Assembly (NCBI GenBank): GCA_963772225.1 | Contig: CAVYWD010000011.1 | Location: 992,001 to 1,056,000, forward strand | DNA: 64,000 nucleotides | DNA from: CAVYWD01 sp963772225 | GTDB taxonomy: Bacteria > Myxococcota > Myxococcia > Myxococcales > UBA5297 | Reading direction: 5' to 3' | Shown: in pieces, positions 52,981 through 61,598 of the stretch | How positions within the stretch are numbered: position 1 is the stretch's first letter | Layout: every line of letters begins with the position of its first letter | Program-made: the position numbers and the translations under genes | The notes under the pieces: model-generated | Seen by the model: the letters and a program-made list of their open reading frames with translations, nothing else | The model's database searches: none | What the model was told of the DNA's origin: nothing

Positions 52981-53471
52981 TGCGAAGTCCTCCGAACGAC
53001 GACCGCGCCTGCCTCGATGCTGGCGGCGAGCGGCTTGAGCGGCAGGGGCGGAGGCCCGGCGACGTTCTTGCCGGTGTTCGGGTCGTAGACGCCGCCGTGG
53101 CACGCGCACACGATCTTGTCCTGCTCCTTCGAGTAACCGACCGTGCAGCCGAGGTGGGTGCACGTGGCGAAGAGGGCCACGAAGCGCTCGTCCGGCCGGC
53201 GCAGCAGCAGCACGGGCCTCGACCCGAACATGAAGAGCTTGCCGGTTCCGGGGGCGAAGTCCTTCGCCGGGCCCAACTTCACTTCGCTCACCTGCGGCCC
53301 TTCGCCGGCGCCCGAGGAGCCCGACTTGAGATACCGGAAGATGGGCCAGGAGAGGCCCGCGCCATACGCCACGGCCGCGGCCGCGAAGAGCTTCTTGCCG
53401 AGCTCGCGGCGCCGGGGATCTTTCGGAGCCTCGAACGCGGCCGCGCCTTCGGAATGCGCCGAGTCAGCCAT
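52977..53471 (-). CDS. Rieske iron-sulfur protein
   Basis: 164 residues. An N-terminal twin-Arg-like region (PRRRELGKKLFAAAAVAYGA) with one membrane anchor precedes the Rieske domain, whose 2Fe-2S ligands are in CTHLGC and CACHGG. It accepts electrons from quinol at the Qo site of the adjacent cytochrome b. It overlaps cytochrome b by four bases and the upstream membrane protein gene by eight. Confidence 0.95.
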   Translation of the reverse strand: MADSAHSEGAAAFEAPKDPRRRELGKKLFAAAAVAYGAGLSWPIFRYLKSGSSGAGEGPQVSEVKLGPAKDFAPGTGKLFMFGSRPVLLLRRPDERFVALFATCTHLGCTVGYSKEQDKIVCACHGGVYDPNTGKNVAGPPPLPLKPLAASIEAGAVVVRRTSQ

Positions 53472-54576
53472 GGCGGAGCTCCGAGGAGGCGGCCTCCGAG
53501 GAGGCCGCGCCGGAGGCCGAGGTCCAGCGGATGAGCGTCGCGATCAAGGCGATGAGCAAGGCGACCGCCACGCTGAACACCGCGAGCGAGACCGCGTCCG
53601 TCTTGTAGGGCAGCGCATACGGGTCGAACCCCGCCGCCGCCAGCAAGGCGTCTCGCGCTTGGTCTCGGGCGAGGATCATCCCGACCAGGGCGCCTTGGGC
53701 CGCCGCGAAGGCAGGCCACACCGCCTTCGGGCTCGCGGTTCGGACGGCGGCCCGAATGGAGAGCAGGACGGCGATCGCGCCGCACGCGATGCCGCCGGCG
53801 AGGGAGGCGCCGCCGAAGGAGCGGATCGAGAGCAATCGCTCCAAGGCCGCGGGCGGCTGGCGCAAGAGCAGCCAGGTGCCCCAGAGGGCTTGGGTCAGCG
53901 TCGCGCCGATGAACCAGAGCAGCCCCGCCCGGCGTGCGGCGGCCTTGCGCCTCCACGCGCCCCAGGCGGCCATGAGCATTCCAGCGGACGCCGCGATGCC
54001 GACGGCGAAATGCACGAACCTGGGGAGGAGGCTCGCGTCGGCGAGGTTGAGCTTCGTCCCGTAGGGCGAGATCCGCGCGAGGTCTCGCCAAAGGTCCGGG
54101 CGCGTGGAGAGCGTGGTCATGTTCGCCAGCACCCCGGCGACGGCGATGAGGAAGGCGGACGCCAGCGCCCCGCTCCAAAGCTGGATGCGCTCGCCGCGAG
54201 CGGACCCCATGAAGCGGTACAGGAGCCCGTACCCCGCCAGGAGCAGCGCGACGAGCCCCAGCCAAGGGAACGCGGAGAGCACCGTGGCCGAATAGAAGAA
54301 TTGGCCGTACAAGAGCTGGACGAAGAGCAGGGGCGCGACGCCCAGGGTGATGGCGAGCGTCACGGCCGGAGGCACCAGCGAGGCCGCGTCGCGCACGAGC
54401 GCGCGGTCCTCCGGCCGACGGCGCGCGGCGTGCGCGAAGGCGAGCACGGCGCCGCCGACGCCCGCGTTGACCGCGAGCAGGTGGAGGCAGAAGGTGAGCA
54501 GCAGCAAGGCCTTCACCATGACCGGCGGAAGCGGCAGCGGGAGGGAATCCGCGGGGGGTATGGGCAGCACGCTCAT
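53464..54576 (-). CDS. Polytopic membrane protein, first gene of the respiratory operon
   Basis: 370 residues with about nine to ten hydrophobic segments. His residues appear near helix ends (FCLHLLAVNAGVGG and PRFVHFAVGIAASAG), reminiscent of haem-binding CydA-like helices and of the GG-containing first helix of the gene at 50562. I cannot assign a family firmly. A divergent bd-type subunit acting as partner of the CydA-cytochrome c protein is the best guess. It overlaps the Rieske gene by eight bases. Confidence 0.8.
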   Translation of the reverse strand: MSVLPIPPADSLPLPLPPVMVKALLLLTFCLHLLAVNAGVGGAVLAFAHAARRRPEDRALVRDAASLVPPAVTLAITLGVAPLLFVQLLYGQFFYSATVLSAFPWLGLVALLLAGYGLLYRFMGSARGERIQLWSGALASAFLIAVAGVLANMTTLSTRPDLWRDLARISPYGTKLNLADASLLPRFVHFAVGIAASAGMLMAAWGAWRRKAAARRAGLLWFIGATLTQALWGTWLLLRQPPAALERLLSIRSFGGASLAGGIACGAIAVLLSIRAAVRTASPKAVWPAFAAAQGALVGMILARDQARDALLAAAGFDPYALPYKTDAVSLAVFSVAVALLIALIATLIRWTSASGAASSEAASSELRHG

Positions 54577-54848
54577 CGGCGCCTCGACCTGACCTGAGCT
54601 CGATCGCTCGACGAAATGCTGCGCACGCCCGATCTGCTTTCGTAAGCCACCTCATCTCGGCGGACCCGACCGGGCGGCGATCTTGAGGTCGGGCTCCTCA
54701 TTCACAGTCTCCGGCACCGTCTCCGGCTCACCGGAGATTTCGCGCCGCTCCGACCAGGTTCCCCCAGAGAGCCGGGCGGGTCGGAAAGCGAGCTCGGCCT
54801 CGCCCAGCTCCAGCGAGCGCTGGGCGCCCCCATCGAAGGAGTCGGCGA

Positions 54849-55298
54849 ATGAGCCGAAGAACCGCCGCGCTGGGGCTCGCGGCCGGGCTGCTGGCCGCCT
54901 GCGGCCGCGCGCCGGAGCCGCCCCCGGCCTCGCTGCCGGCCGCCGCGGTGCGCCTCGTCGCTCCCCGAGGGCGGGCCCAGCAAACGCGGGTGCCGGCGAT
55001 GATCGAGCCCCGGCAGCGCGCGACGCTCTCCACCCGCGCCCCGGCCCAGGTCAAACGCGTGCGCGTCCGCGCCGGCGACCGGGTGCGGGCGGGCGAGGTG
55101 CTCGCGTCTCTGGCCGACGGCGACCTGCGCGCCCAGCTCGCCGGCGCCCGGATCGAGCGCTCTCTCTCGCGCGCCCTGGAGCAGCGGCTCTCGCGCCTTT
55201 TGTCCGAAGGCGCCGCCGCGCGGGTCGAGCTCGACGCGGCCAGGGCTCGGCGCGCCGAGGCGGACGCCTCCGTCGCCGCGGCCGCGAGGTGGCGCTAA
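54849..55298 (+). pseudogene. Truncated RND-type periplasmic adaptor lipoprotein
   Basis: 149 residues with a lipoprotein signal (LGLAAGLLAAC, Cys18). The half-lipoyl motif follows (RATLSTRAPAQVKRVRVRAG, then VLASLADGDLRAQLAGA), with part of the helical hairpin. The chain stops at ARWR, before the second half-lipoyl and barrel domains that adaptors need. No continuation is found in other frames and no pump gene follows, so this is a remnant or a non-functional short form. It is divergent from the respiratory operon. Confidence 0.7.
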
Positions 55299-55620
55299 CG
55301 TCCATCGGGGCCCGTCAGCCGCCATCGATTTCCCTGATTGGCTGGCCGTCCTGGAGCTCCGGCGGGGGAAGCCCGCGGGGCGGCTGGCGCGCGCCTTTCT
55401 CTCTCGCCGTCCGCGCTGAGCGCTCTCGTGATCCGCCCAAATCCCGCGCATCGGCTGCCCGCGCTCCCCCTCTATTCGCCAAGCCACCGCTCGCCTCAGC
55501 GCACCGCAAGGAGCCGGCCGCGCCTCGAGCCGCCGCCCCCCTCCCCTGCAAGCGCCCAGCGCCCCGTGCGTCTCTCCCTATCTGTGGTAGAAGCAACACC
55601 GCACCGCGCGGGGTGACCCC
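55299..55620. other. Intergenic region upstream of the five-gene ABC/OmpA operon
   Basis: 322 bases with no convincing gene on either strand. The last 50 bases are less GC-rich (TCTCTCCCTATCTGTGGTAG) and are the likely promoter area for the operon starting at 55621. No clear operator or hairpin was seen. Confidence 0.5.
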
Positions 55621-56271
55621 ATGGCAGAGAAGGGAATCGGCTCAAAGCTCCTGGGCATCTTCGTCGAGACCTCCGAGAAGTCGGAAGCGAACCCGCCGTC
55701 TTCGAGCGACCCCGAGGCAAAGTCACCGGCGGAGATCGTCGCCGAGCTCGCCCAGGCCACCGCCTCGTCCGGCGGCTCCGCGCCGGCCGGCGGCGCCCCG
55801 GCCGCCGGCGCCCTGGAGCAGGCCATCGCCGGCGCGGCCGAGCCCACCGACTTCGACGCCATCTTCAAGGACGCCGGCATGGACGCCGCCGAGCTCGACC
55901 GGGTCAAGAAGGCCGAGGAGCTGCTCAAGGCACTTCCCGAGGAGACGCCGCTGCAGGTCAAGCGGCAGATCGTCGAGGCCTCCCTCAAGGCCTTCGGCTT
56001 CGAAGTCGCGAAGATCCTCGGCGCCGCTCAAACCCAGCAGAAGGCCCTGGACACCTACGTCCGCGTGAACGAGGGCGGCACCGCCAAGGCCATCGAGCAG
56101 GCCCAGGCGCAGATAGCCTCGCTCAATAATCAAATCGCCTCGCTGCGCGCCGATATCGAGAAGCGCACCGCCGCCCTCGCCTCGGTCGCCGGCGCCGCCA
56201 AGGCGCGCAAGCAGCAAGTCCAGCGGGTCCTCGACTTCTTCGGCGCTTCGGCGCCAGCCGCGAAATCATAA
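55621..56271 (+). CDS. Conserved-looking coiled-coil protein, first gene of ABC/OmpA operon
   Basis: 216 residues, soluble, no signal peptide. Residues about 20-70 are an Ala/Gly/Pro/Ser linker. Residues 78-135 are helical and acidic (DFDAIFKDAGMDAAELDRVK). Residues about 150-200 form a coiled coil (QAQAQIASLNNQIASLRADI). No family is recognised. It begins a tight operon with the OmpA-anchored binding protein 16 bases downstream. It probably acts in the cytoplasm as a scaffold or regulator of the transporter; this is inference from context only. Confidence 0.8.
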   Translation: MAEKGIGSKLLGIFVETSEKSEANPPSSSDPEAKSPAEIVAELAQATASSGGSAPAGGAPAAGALEQAIAGAAEPTDFDAIFKDAGMDAAELDRVKKAEELLKALPEETPLQVKRQIVEASLKAFGFEVAKILGAAQTQQKALDTYVRVNEGGTAKAIEQAQAQIASLNNQIASLRADIEKRTAALASVAGAAKARKQQVQRVLDFFGASAPAAKS

Positions 56272-56287
56272 GGAGGGAATTGCCCCC

Positions 56288-57931
56288 ATGAAGCTCACGC
56301 CATTCGGAAAGCTGTTCTTGGCCCTGGTCATTCTGGGCGTCGTCGGCTTCGTCGCTTACACGAAGTACGGCGCCCAGCTCAAAGAATGGGCCGGGAAGGG
56401 TGAGGCCAAGCCCTCGGAGATCGCCAAATCCGAGGGCGTGACCAAGGACGACTTCGCCCAGGTCGGCAATTTCCCCGACGCGCCCCGCGACGGCAACGTC
56501 GCGGTCAACGCCCAGGCGGGCGGCGCGGCGCTGGGCGGCGGGAAGGTCAACCGGCCTTTGCGCATCGCCATCAACACCTGGGCCGGCCACGCCCCGGGCA
56601 TCGTCGCCAACGGCGGCCTCGAGCCTGGCTCGCCCGCCTCGCTCTACAAGAAGAAGTACGGCCTCGACGTGCAATTCATCCTCATCGAGGACCCGGTCGC
56701 CAAGCTCAACGCCTTCATCAAGGGCGACGTCGACGTGATGTGGGACACCGTCGATAGCTACGCCAACGAGGCGAGCCGCCTGGCCGAGCAGGGCCTCGCC
56801 GCCAAGGCCATCATCCAGGAAGACTGGAGCCGCGGCGGCGACGGCATCGTCTCCCTGAAGAGCATCAACTCCATCGAGGACCTGAAGGGCAAGAAGGTCG
56901 CCACGACGAAGTTCACGCCCTCGCACTGGCTCCTGCTCTACATGCTCGCGCAGTCCGGCCTCACCCCCGACCAGCGCGCACAAATCGAAAAGGACCTGGT
57001 CTTCACCAATGAAGCCCCGCAGGCCGCCGCCGCCTTCAAGGCGAAGCGCGTCGACGCCGCCGTCACCTGGGAGCCCGACCTCTCGGGCGCGGTCGCCGCG
57101 CGTTCCGACGAGGCGCACATCCTCGTCTCGACGACGGCCGCGACGCACGTCATCGCCGACACCCTGGTCGCGCGCCAGCAGGTCGTCGACCAGGCGCCCA
57201 AGACGCTCCAGGACTTCGTCGCCGGCTGGTTCGACGGCATCTCGGTCATCAAGGAGGACCCGCAAGGCTCGAACCAGATCGTCGGGAACGCCCTCAAGCT
57301 CGCGGCCGACGACGTCTCCGGCATGCTTTCGGGCTTGAAGCTCACGCCCTTCTCGGACAACGCGCAGTTCTTCGGCCTCTCCGGCCCCAAGGCTTACGCA
57401 TCGCAGCTCTTCGGCTCGGCCTTCGTCATCTGGCGCAAGAAGGGCGTCATCACCAAGTCGGTGGATGCCAAGGACTGGTTCGACGCGCGCTTCGTCGCCG
57501 GCTTGGCCGACCAGTACAAGAGTCAAAAGGTGGAGGAGAGCTTCGCCTTCCAGGGCAAGCCCAAGGTGAGCGACCGCGCCATCGTGAACAAGAGCCTGTC
57601 CATCCACTTCACCACCGGCTCCGACGAGATCATGCCCGGCAGCTATTTCACCCTCGACGCCCTGGGCGAGACGATGCTCGCCTTCGGCAACACGTACCTC
57701 CAGGTCGAGGGCAACACCGACTCGCGCGGCAGCGCCGGCGCCAACAAGACCCTGTCGCAGAAGCGCGCGGAGGCGGTGAAAGCCTACCTCGTGAAGAACT
57801 TCGCCATCCCCGAGCCGCGCTTCGTGGCGGTGGGCCACGGCGCCGAAAAGCCCATCGCCTCCAACGAGACCGAGGACGGCCGCGCGCTCAACCGGCGCAC
57901 GGACATCAAGGTCGTCCTGAACGCGCAATAG
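56288..57931 (+). CDS. ABC transporter substrate-binding protein fused to an OmpA peptidoglycan-binding domain
   Basis: 547 residues, preceded by an AAGGAGG ribosome site. One N-terminal uncleaved helix (about 7-24) anchors it in the inner membrane. Residues about 75-400 form a TauA/SsuA/NMT1-like periplasmic binding domain (LRIAINTWAGHAPGIVANGG, LKGKKVATTKFTPSHWLLLY). Residues about 430-547 are an OmpA domain (VEGNTDSRGS, LSQKRAEAVKAYLV, GRALNRRTDIKVVL) that binds peptidoglycan. A binding protein tied both to the membrane and to the wall is unusual, since normal ones diffuse. The ligand is unknown; TauA relatives bind sulfonates, nitrate or amines. Confidence 0.92.
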   Translation: MKLTPFGKLFLALVILGVVGFVAYTKYGAQLKEWAGKGEAKPSEIAKSEGVTKDDFAQVGNFPDAPRDGNVAVNAQAGGAALGGGKVNRPLRIAINTWAGHAPGIVANGGLEPGSPASLYKKKYGLDVQFILIEDPVAKLNAFIKGDVDVMWDTVDSYANEASRLAEQGLAAKAIIQEDWSRGGDGIVSLKSINSIEDLKGKKVATTKFTPSHWLLLYMLAQSGLTPDQRAQIEKDLVFTNEAPQAAAAFKAKRVDAAVTWEPDLSGAVAARSDEAHILVSTTAATHVIADTLVARQQVVDQAPKTLQDFVAGWFDGISVIKEDPQGSNQIVGNALKLAADDVSGMLSGLKLTPFSDNAQFFGLSGPKAYASQLFGSAFVIWRKKGVITKSVDAKDWFDARFVAGLADQYKSQKVEESFAFQGKPKVSDRAIVNKSLSIHFTTGSDEIMPGSYFTLDALGETMLAFGNTYLQVEGNTDSRGSAGANKTLSQKRAEAVKAYLVKNFAIPEPRFVAVGHGAEKPIASNETEDGRALNRRTDIKVVLNAQ

Positions 57932-57939
57932 GCAACCCG

Positions 57940-58770
57940 ATGGCCTTGGCCCGCTCATCGCTCTGGAAGCTGCGCAGCCCCGTCCCGCCCGGCGTCGGGC
58001 GGCTCTTGGGGGTGTCCTCCGTCGGCATCCTCTTCGGCGTCTGGTGCGCCTTGAGCTACCTCAAGACGGCCGGGCCGCAGGGCCCCGCTCCCCTCGTCTC
58101 GCACTTCTTCTTGCCGCCGCCGGACGAGGTGGTGCGCAGCCTCTTCTACCTCATCTTCGAGCGCGGGCTGCTCTCGGCCATCGGCGTGAGCGCGCTGCGC
58201 ATTCTCATCGCCTTCGGGCTCTCGGCGGCGGTGGCGCTGCCTTTGGGCATTCTCATGGGCAGCTTCGAGGCGGTGAATCGATTCTTCGACCCCATCATGG
58301 CGCCGCTCCGCTACATGCCCATCACCGCGTTCATTCCGTTGCTCATCCTCTGGTTCGGGATCTACGAGCAGCAGAAGATCGCCTTTCTGTTCCTGGGCAC
58401 GTTCGTCTACCTGCTGCCGGTCGTGGTCGACGCCATTCGCGCCGTGCCCGAGGAGCTGGTGCAGACCTCCTTCACGCTGGGTGCGAGCCGGCCGCAGGCC
58501 ATATGGACGGTGCTCGTCCCCGCGGCGCTCCCGCAGATCTTCGACAGCTTCCGCGTGATGAACGCCATCGCCTGGACGTACATCATCCTCGCGGAGATCG
58601 TGAATCCGCAGAACGGCATCGGCTACATCCTTCGGTTGGCGGAGCAGCACACCAAGCCCGCCTGGTCGTTCGCCGGCATCCTGGTGGTGGGCGTCATCGG
58701 CATCGCCACCGACCTCGCCATCCGGGGCCTCAACCAGCTCCTCTTCCGCTGGAGGGAAACCGATGCCTGA
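57940..58770 (+). CDS. TauC/SsuC-like ABC transporter permease
   Basis: 276 residues, six to seven membrane helices. The coupling-helix motif EELVQTSFTLGASRPQAIWT (EAA loop) is followed by VLVPAALPQIFDSFR. It is a typical BPD-type importer permease of the nitrate/sulfonate/taurine family. It begins 8 bases after the binding-protein gene and overlaps the ATPase gene by 8 bases. It would work as a homodimer. Confidence 0.93.
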   Translation: MALARSSLWKLRSPVPPGVGRLLGVSSVGILFGVWCALSYLKTAGPQGPAPLVSHFFLPPPDEVVRSLFYLIFERGLLSAIGVSALRILIAFGLSAAVALPLGILMGSFEAVNRFFDPIMAPLRYMPITAFIPLLILWFGIYEQQKIAFLFLGTFVYLLPVVVDAIRAVPEELVQTSFTLGASRPQAIWTVLVPAALPQIFDSFRVMNAIAWTYIILAEIVNPQNGIGYILRLAEQHTKPAWSFAGILVVGVIGIATDLAIRGLNQLLFRWRETDA

Positions 58771-59620
58771 GTCCGCCCCGGCCGCAAGCCCCGCGTCCGC
58801 GAGCCTGGGCGCGGGCGAGGTCCCCAAGCTCAGCATCCAGGGGTTGCACGTCAGCTACTCCGACCGCGCCGGCAAGAAGACGAAGGCCGTCGACGACGTG
58901 AGCCTGACGGTGTCCAACAAGCCGCAGGTCGGCGAGCTGGCGGTGTTCCTGGGCCCGTCGGGTTGCGGCAAGAGCACCATCCTCAAAGCGGTGGCCGGCC
59001 TCATCACCCCGGACGCCGGCGCCATCGCCATCGACGGCGCGGCGGTGAGCGGCACCGGGCGCGACCGCGGCATGGTGTTCCAGAGCTACACCTCCTTCGC
59101 CTGGCTCACGGTCCGGCAGAACGTCGAGTACGGCCTGAAGCTGCGCGGCGTGCCCTCGCGCGAGCGGCGCGAAAAGGCGCTCACGCTCCTCGAGCAGGTG
59201 GGCCTCCAGGACTTCGCCGACGCCTACCCGAAGCAGCTGTCCGGCGGCATGAAGCAGCGGGTGGCCATCGCGCGCTCGCTCATCAACCAGCCCAAGCTTC
59301 TGTTGATGGACGAGCCGTTCGGAGCCCTCGACCCGCAGACGCGCTGGGGCATGCAGGCGCTCATCCTCGACGTGCTGCGCCGGGAGGACAACACCGTCCT
59401 CTTCGTCACCCACGACGTGAGCGAGGCGGTCTACCTGGCGGACACCATCTTCGTGCTCTCGCACCGCCCGGCGAAGCTGTTGCACCGGATCGAGGTCCCC
59501 TACTTCGCCGAGCGCGACGCCTCCATCAAGCAGACGCAGCAGTTCAAGGACATCGAAGGCCACGTGCTGCAGCTCTTGCGGTCGCTCGACGTGAAGGGCA
59601 GCGTCCGAGTGGGGCTCTAG
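58763..59620 (+). CDS. TauB/SsuB-like ABC transporter ATPase
   Basis: 285 residues with an extra N-terminal segment of about 25. Walker A is GPSGCGKS, the Q-loop is in VFQSYTSF, signature LSGGMKQR, Walker B LLMDEPFGALD and switch VTHDVSEA. All active-site elements are intact. It energises the adjacent permease. Its stop is immediately followed by the start of the next gene, with no gap, so the final gene belongs to the same functional unit. Confidence 0.94.
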   Translation: MPESAPAASPASASLGAGEVPKLSIQGLHVSYSDRAGKKTKAVDDVSLTVSNKPQVGELAVFLGPSGCGKSTILKAVAGLITPDAGAIAIDGAAVSGTGRDRGMVFQSYTSFAWLTVRQNVEYGLKLRGVPSRERREKALTLLEQVGLQDFADAYPKQLSGGMKQRVAIARSLINQPKLLLMDEPFGALDPQTRWGMQALILDVLRREDNTVLFVTHDVSEAVYLADTIFVLSHRPAKLLHRIEVPYFAERDASIKQTQQFKDIEGHVLQLLRSLDVKGSVRVGL

Positions 59621-60460
59621 ATGGCGACCGGCGAGCCCAATTACCTCAAGGCGGCCTTCGCCAACGTCTACAACCTCTCGCTGCTCGGCGGGGCGCTGGC
59701 CGCGAGCTTTGCGACCGACAACTACGTGCTGGGCGCCGTGGCGCTGGGAGCCGAGGCGCTCTGGATGCTCTTCGCGCCCGACCTGAAGCTCTTCAAGCGC
59801 CGGGTCGAGCGCGCCCACCGCGCCCAGGCCGACGAAAAGGAGCGCGGGCGCATCGCCAAGCTCATCGAGACCCTGCCGCAGGACGAGTGGCGGCGCGCCC
59901 ACAACCTGGGCGAGCTGAAGATGGCCATCGAGGCGGACATGCAGCACAACCCGTCGTTCCAGGCCATCCTGCTCCAGACGGAGATCGACAAGCTCAGCCA
60001 GCTCCACGCGAGCTTCGTCTCCCTGGCGTCGGCCAGCGTGCGGGCCGAGACGTATCTGTCGGCGACCGACGTGGCCGACCTCAAGGCGCAGGCCCAGCAG
60101 CAAAAGGCCATCGCCGACAGCGTCCAGGACGCGCCGGCGCGCGAGCTCGCCCTGAAGAACGTGGACGTGCTGAAGCGCCGGCTCGAGACGCTGGAGCAGA
60201 TCTTCGCCTTCGTGAAGCGGGCCCGCGGGCAGATGACGCTCATCGAGAACACGGTGCGGCTCCTGCGCGACCAGGTCCTCACCATGGCGAGCCCGGACCA
60301 GCTCAACGAGCAGCTCGACGACCTCATCATCGGCGTCGAGGCCGTCCAGAGCTCGGCGCGCGACCACGAGCTGATGCTCAGCCGCGACCCCATCGCGGCC
60401 ATGGCGCCCGTGAGCGACGGCGCGATGGCCTCGACGCCCCAGCGTGAGCGGGCGAGCTGA
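59621..60460 (+). CDS. Membrane-anchored coiled-coil protein of the ABC/OmpA operon
   Basis: 279 residues. Two short hydrophobic segments near the start (about 20-35 and 40-52: LSLLGGALAASF, YVLGAVALGAEALWML), then a long helical cytoplasmic-looking region with coiled coils (residues 65-240). No enzyme motif is visible. The family is not recognised. It starts on the base after the ATPase stop. Position suggests it couples the ABC transporter to something else in the envelope or cytoplasm; no more can be claimed. Confidence 0.85.
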   Translation: MATGEPNYLKAAFANVYNLSLLGGALAASFATDNYVLGAVALGAEALWMLFAPDLKLFKRRVERAHRAQADEKERGRIAKLIETLPQDEWRRAHNLGELKMAIEADMQHNPSFQAILLQTEIDKLSQLHASFVSLASASVRAETYLSATDVADLKAQAQQQKAIADSVQDAPARELALKNVDVLKRRLETLEQIFAFVKRARGQMTLIENTVRLLRDQVLTMASPDQLNEQLDDLIIGVEAVQSSARDHELMLSRDPIAAMAPVSDGAMASTPQRERAS

Positions 60461-60469
60461 GGCGGGCCG

Positions 60470-60638
60470 CTAAGTCATCGCTCCGAAATATCTGCTCCAT
60501 CTCAACGTCCGATTCCATCCCGGCTGGCGTCGTTGCTCGTCGGTTACATGCCCTCTGGCATGCGCCCTCCTCGCGCCTCGCCATCCGGGCGCCTCGGACG
60601 TTGAGATCTGGAGCATCTATTTCTGCGCGATTCCTAAG
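60470..60638. repeat. Palindromic MITE-like element with ~44-bp inverted ends
   Basis: The left arm (60470-60513) begins CTAAGTCATCGCTCC and ends CTCAACGTCCGA. The right arm (60594-60638) is its imperfect reverse complement and ends CTAAG. Arms share about 75% of bases with a perfect 13-base core (TCTCAACGTCCGA). The 80-base centre holds no frame. It could fold as one large hairpin and act as terminator of the upstream operon, or be a miniature transposable element. It fills most of the gap 60461-60775. Confidence 0.7.
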
Positions 60639-60775
60639 GGGCCTAAGACTGGCCCACGGCCTTTCGCGCAACCGGCCCTTCTCGCGCGTCCGCCTGTCGT
60701 GGTTGGGTTGTCTTTTTGCTTCGTCGACTCGCCGCCCTGCCGTGAGCCAGGCGCAGCGCGACCGAAGGGAGCCCC

Positions 60776-61582
60776 ATGAGACGACCCTCGAGCTGGCCCG
60801 CAATTCTCCTCGCCGCCGTCGCGGCGGCGGCGTGCGACGACTCCAAGCACTCGAAGGCCGATGCCGGCGCGGCGGCCGCCGACGCCGGGACCGTCGCGCT
60901 CGCCGACGGGACCTACAGCGCGGGCGTGGTCTGGGGCCCGGTCTCGTCGGGCCAGTACCAGGGCGGTCTCTGGGGAGGCCAGACGCTGACCTTCGACGCC
61001 TCGGGCGCGCTGCTCAAGCTTGCGAGCTCCACTCGGTGGCAGCTCGAGACCTCCGAGGCGCCGGCCGAGCTCGGCGCCGACGGCGTGGTCGCCTGGGGGC
61101 GCTGGGCTTCCGGCACCTCGACGAATTGGGGCGGCGCCGACGGCACCGCGCCAATGGTCGCCGCGAACTACATCGCCGGAAACCAATCGCCGACGCCGGA
61201 GATCCTGCACGCGACCTACACCGCCTTCGCCTCGACCGCCCCCACCGCCCTCTCGGGCTCGACGCTGGCGGTCGGCTCCTCGAACGCGGTCACCGGCACC
61301 GTCGCGATCCAGAACGGGACGGTCACCCTCTCGCTCGACAACATCGCCGTTGGGGGCCACACGTTTGCCCTCACCGCTTCGGCCGGTTTCTACGCGACGA
61401 CCGGCGTCCTCGCCGGAGGACAAGTGACGAGCACCGACGGCGGCTGCCCGTGCACCGCGCAGGTGATGAACGCGGGCGCCGCCCAAGGCTGGTTCTTCGG
61501 CGCGAACGGCGAGCGCGCAGGGTTCAATTACGGCTTCACGTCGGCCGCCGGCGACGTGAGCGGCGCGGTGGTCTTCCAGTAG
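60776..61582 (+). CDS. Putative lipoprotein of unknown function
   Basis: 268 residues with a lipoprotein signal (ILLAAVAAAAC) followed by an Asp/Ala linker. The rest is beta-rich with small residues (TYSAGVVWGPVSSGQYQGG), a GGCPCTA motif and a Gly-rich C-terminus. It resembles ice-binding or haemopexin-like surface lipoproteins only in composition. No family is assigned. It is convergent with the lipoprotein at 61599 across 16 bases. Confidence 0.75.
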   Translation: MRRPSSWPAILLAAVAAAACDDSKHSKADAGAAAADAGTVALADGTYSAGVVWGPVSSGQYQGGLWGGQTLTFDASGALLKLASSTRWQLETSEAPAELGADGVVAWGRWASGTSTNWGGADGTAPMVAANYIAGNQSPTPEILHATYTAFASTAPTALSGSTLAVGSSNAVTGTVAIQNGTVTLSLDNIAVGGHTFALTASAGFYATTGVLAGGQVTSTDGGCPCTAQVMNAGAAQGWFFGANGERAGFNYGFTSAAGDVSGAVVFQ

Positions 61583-61598
61583 GCGCGGCCGGCAGGCG

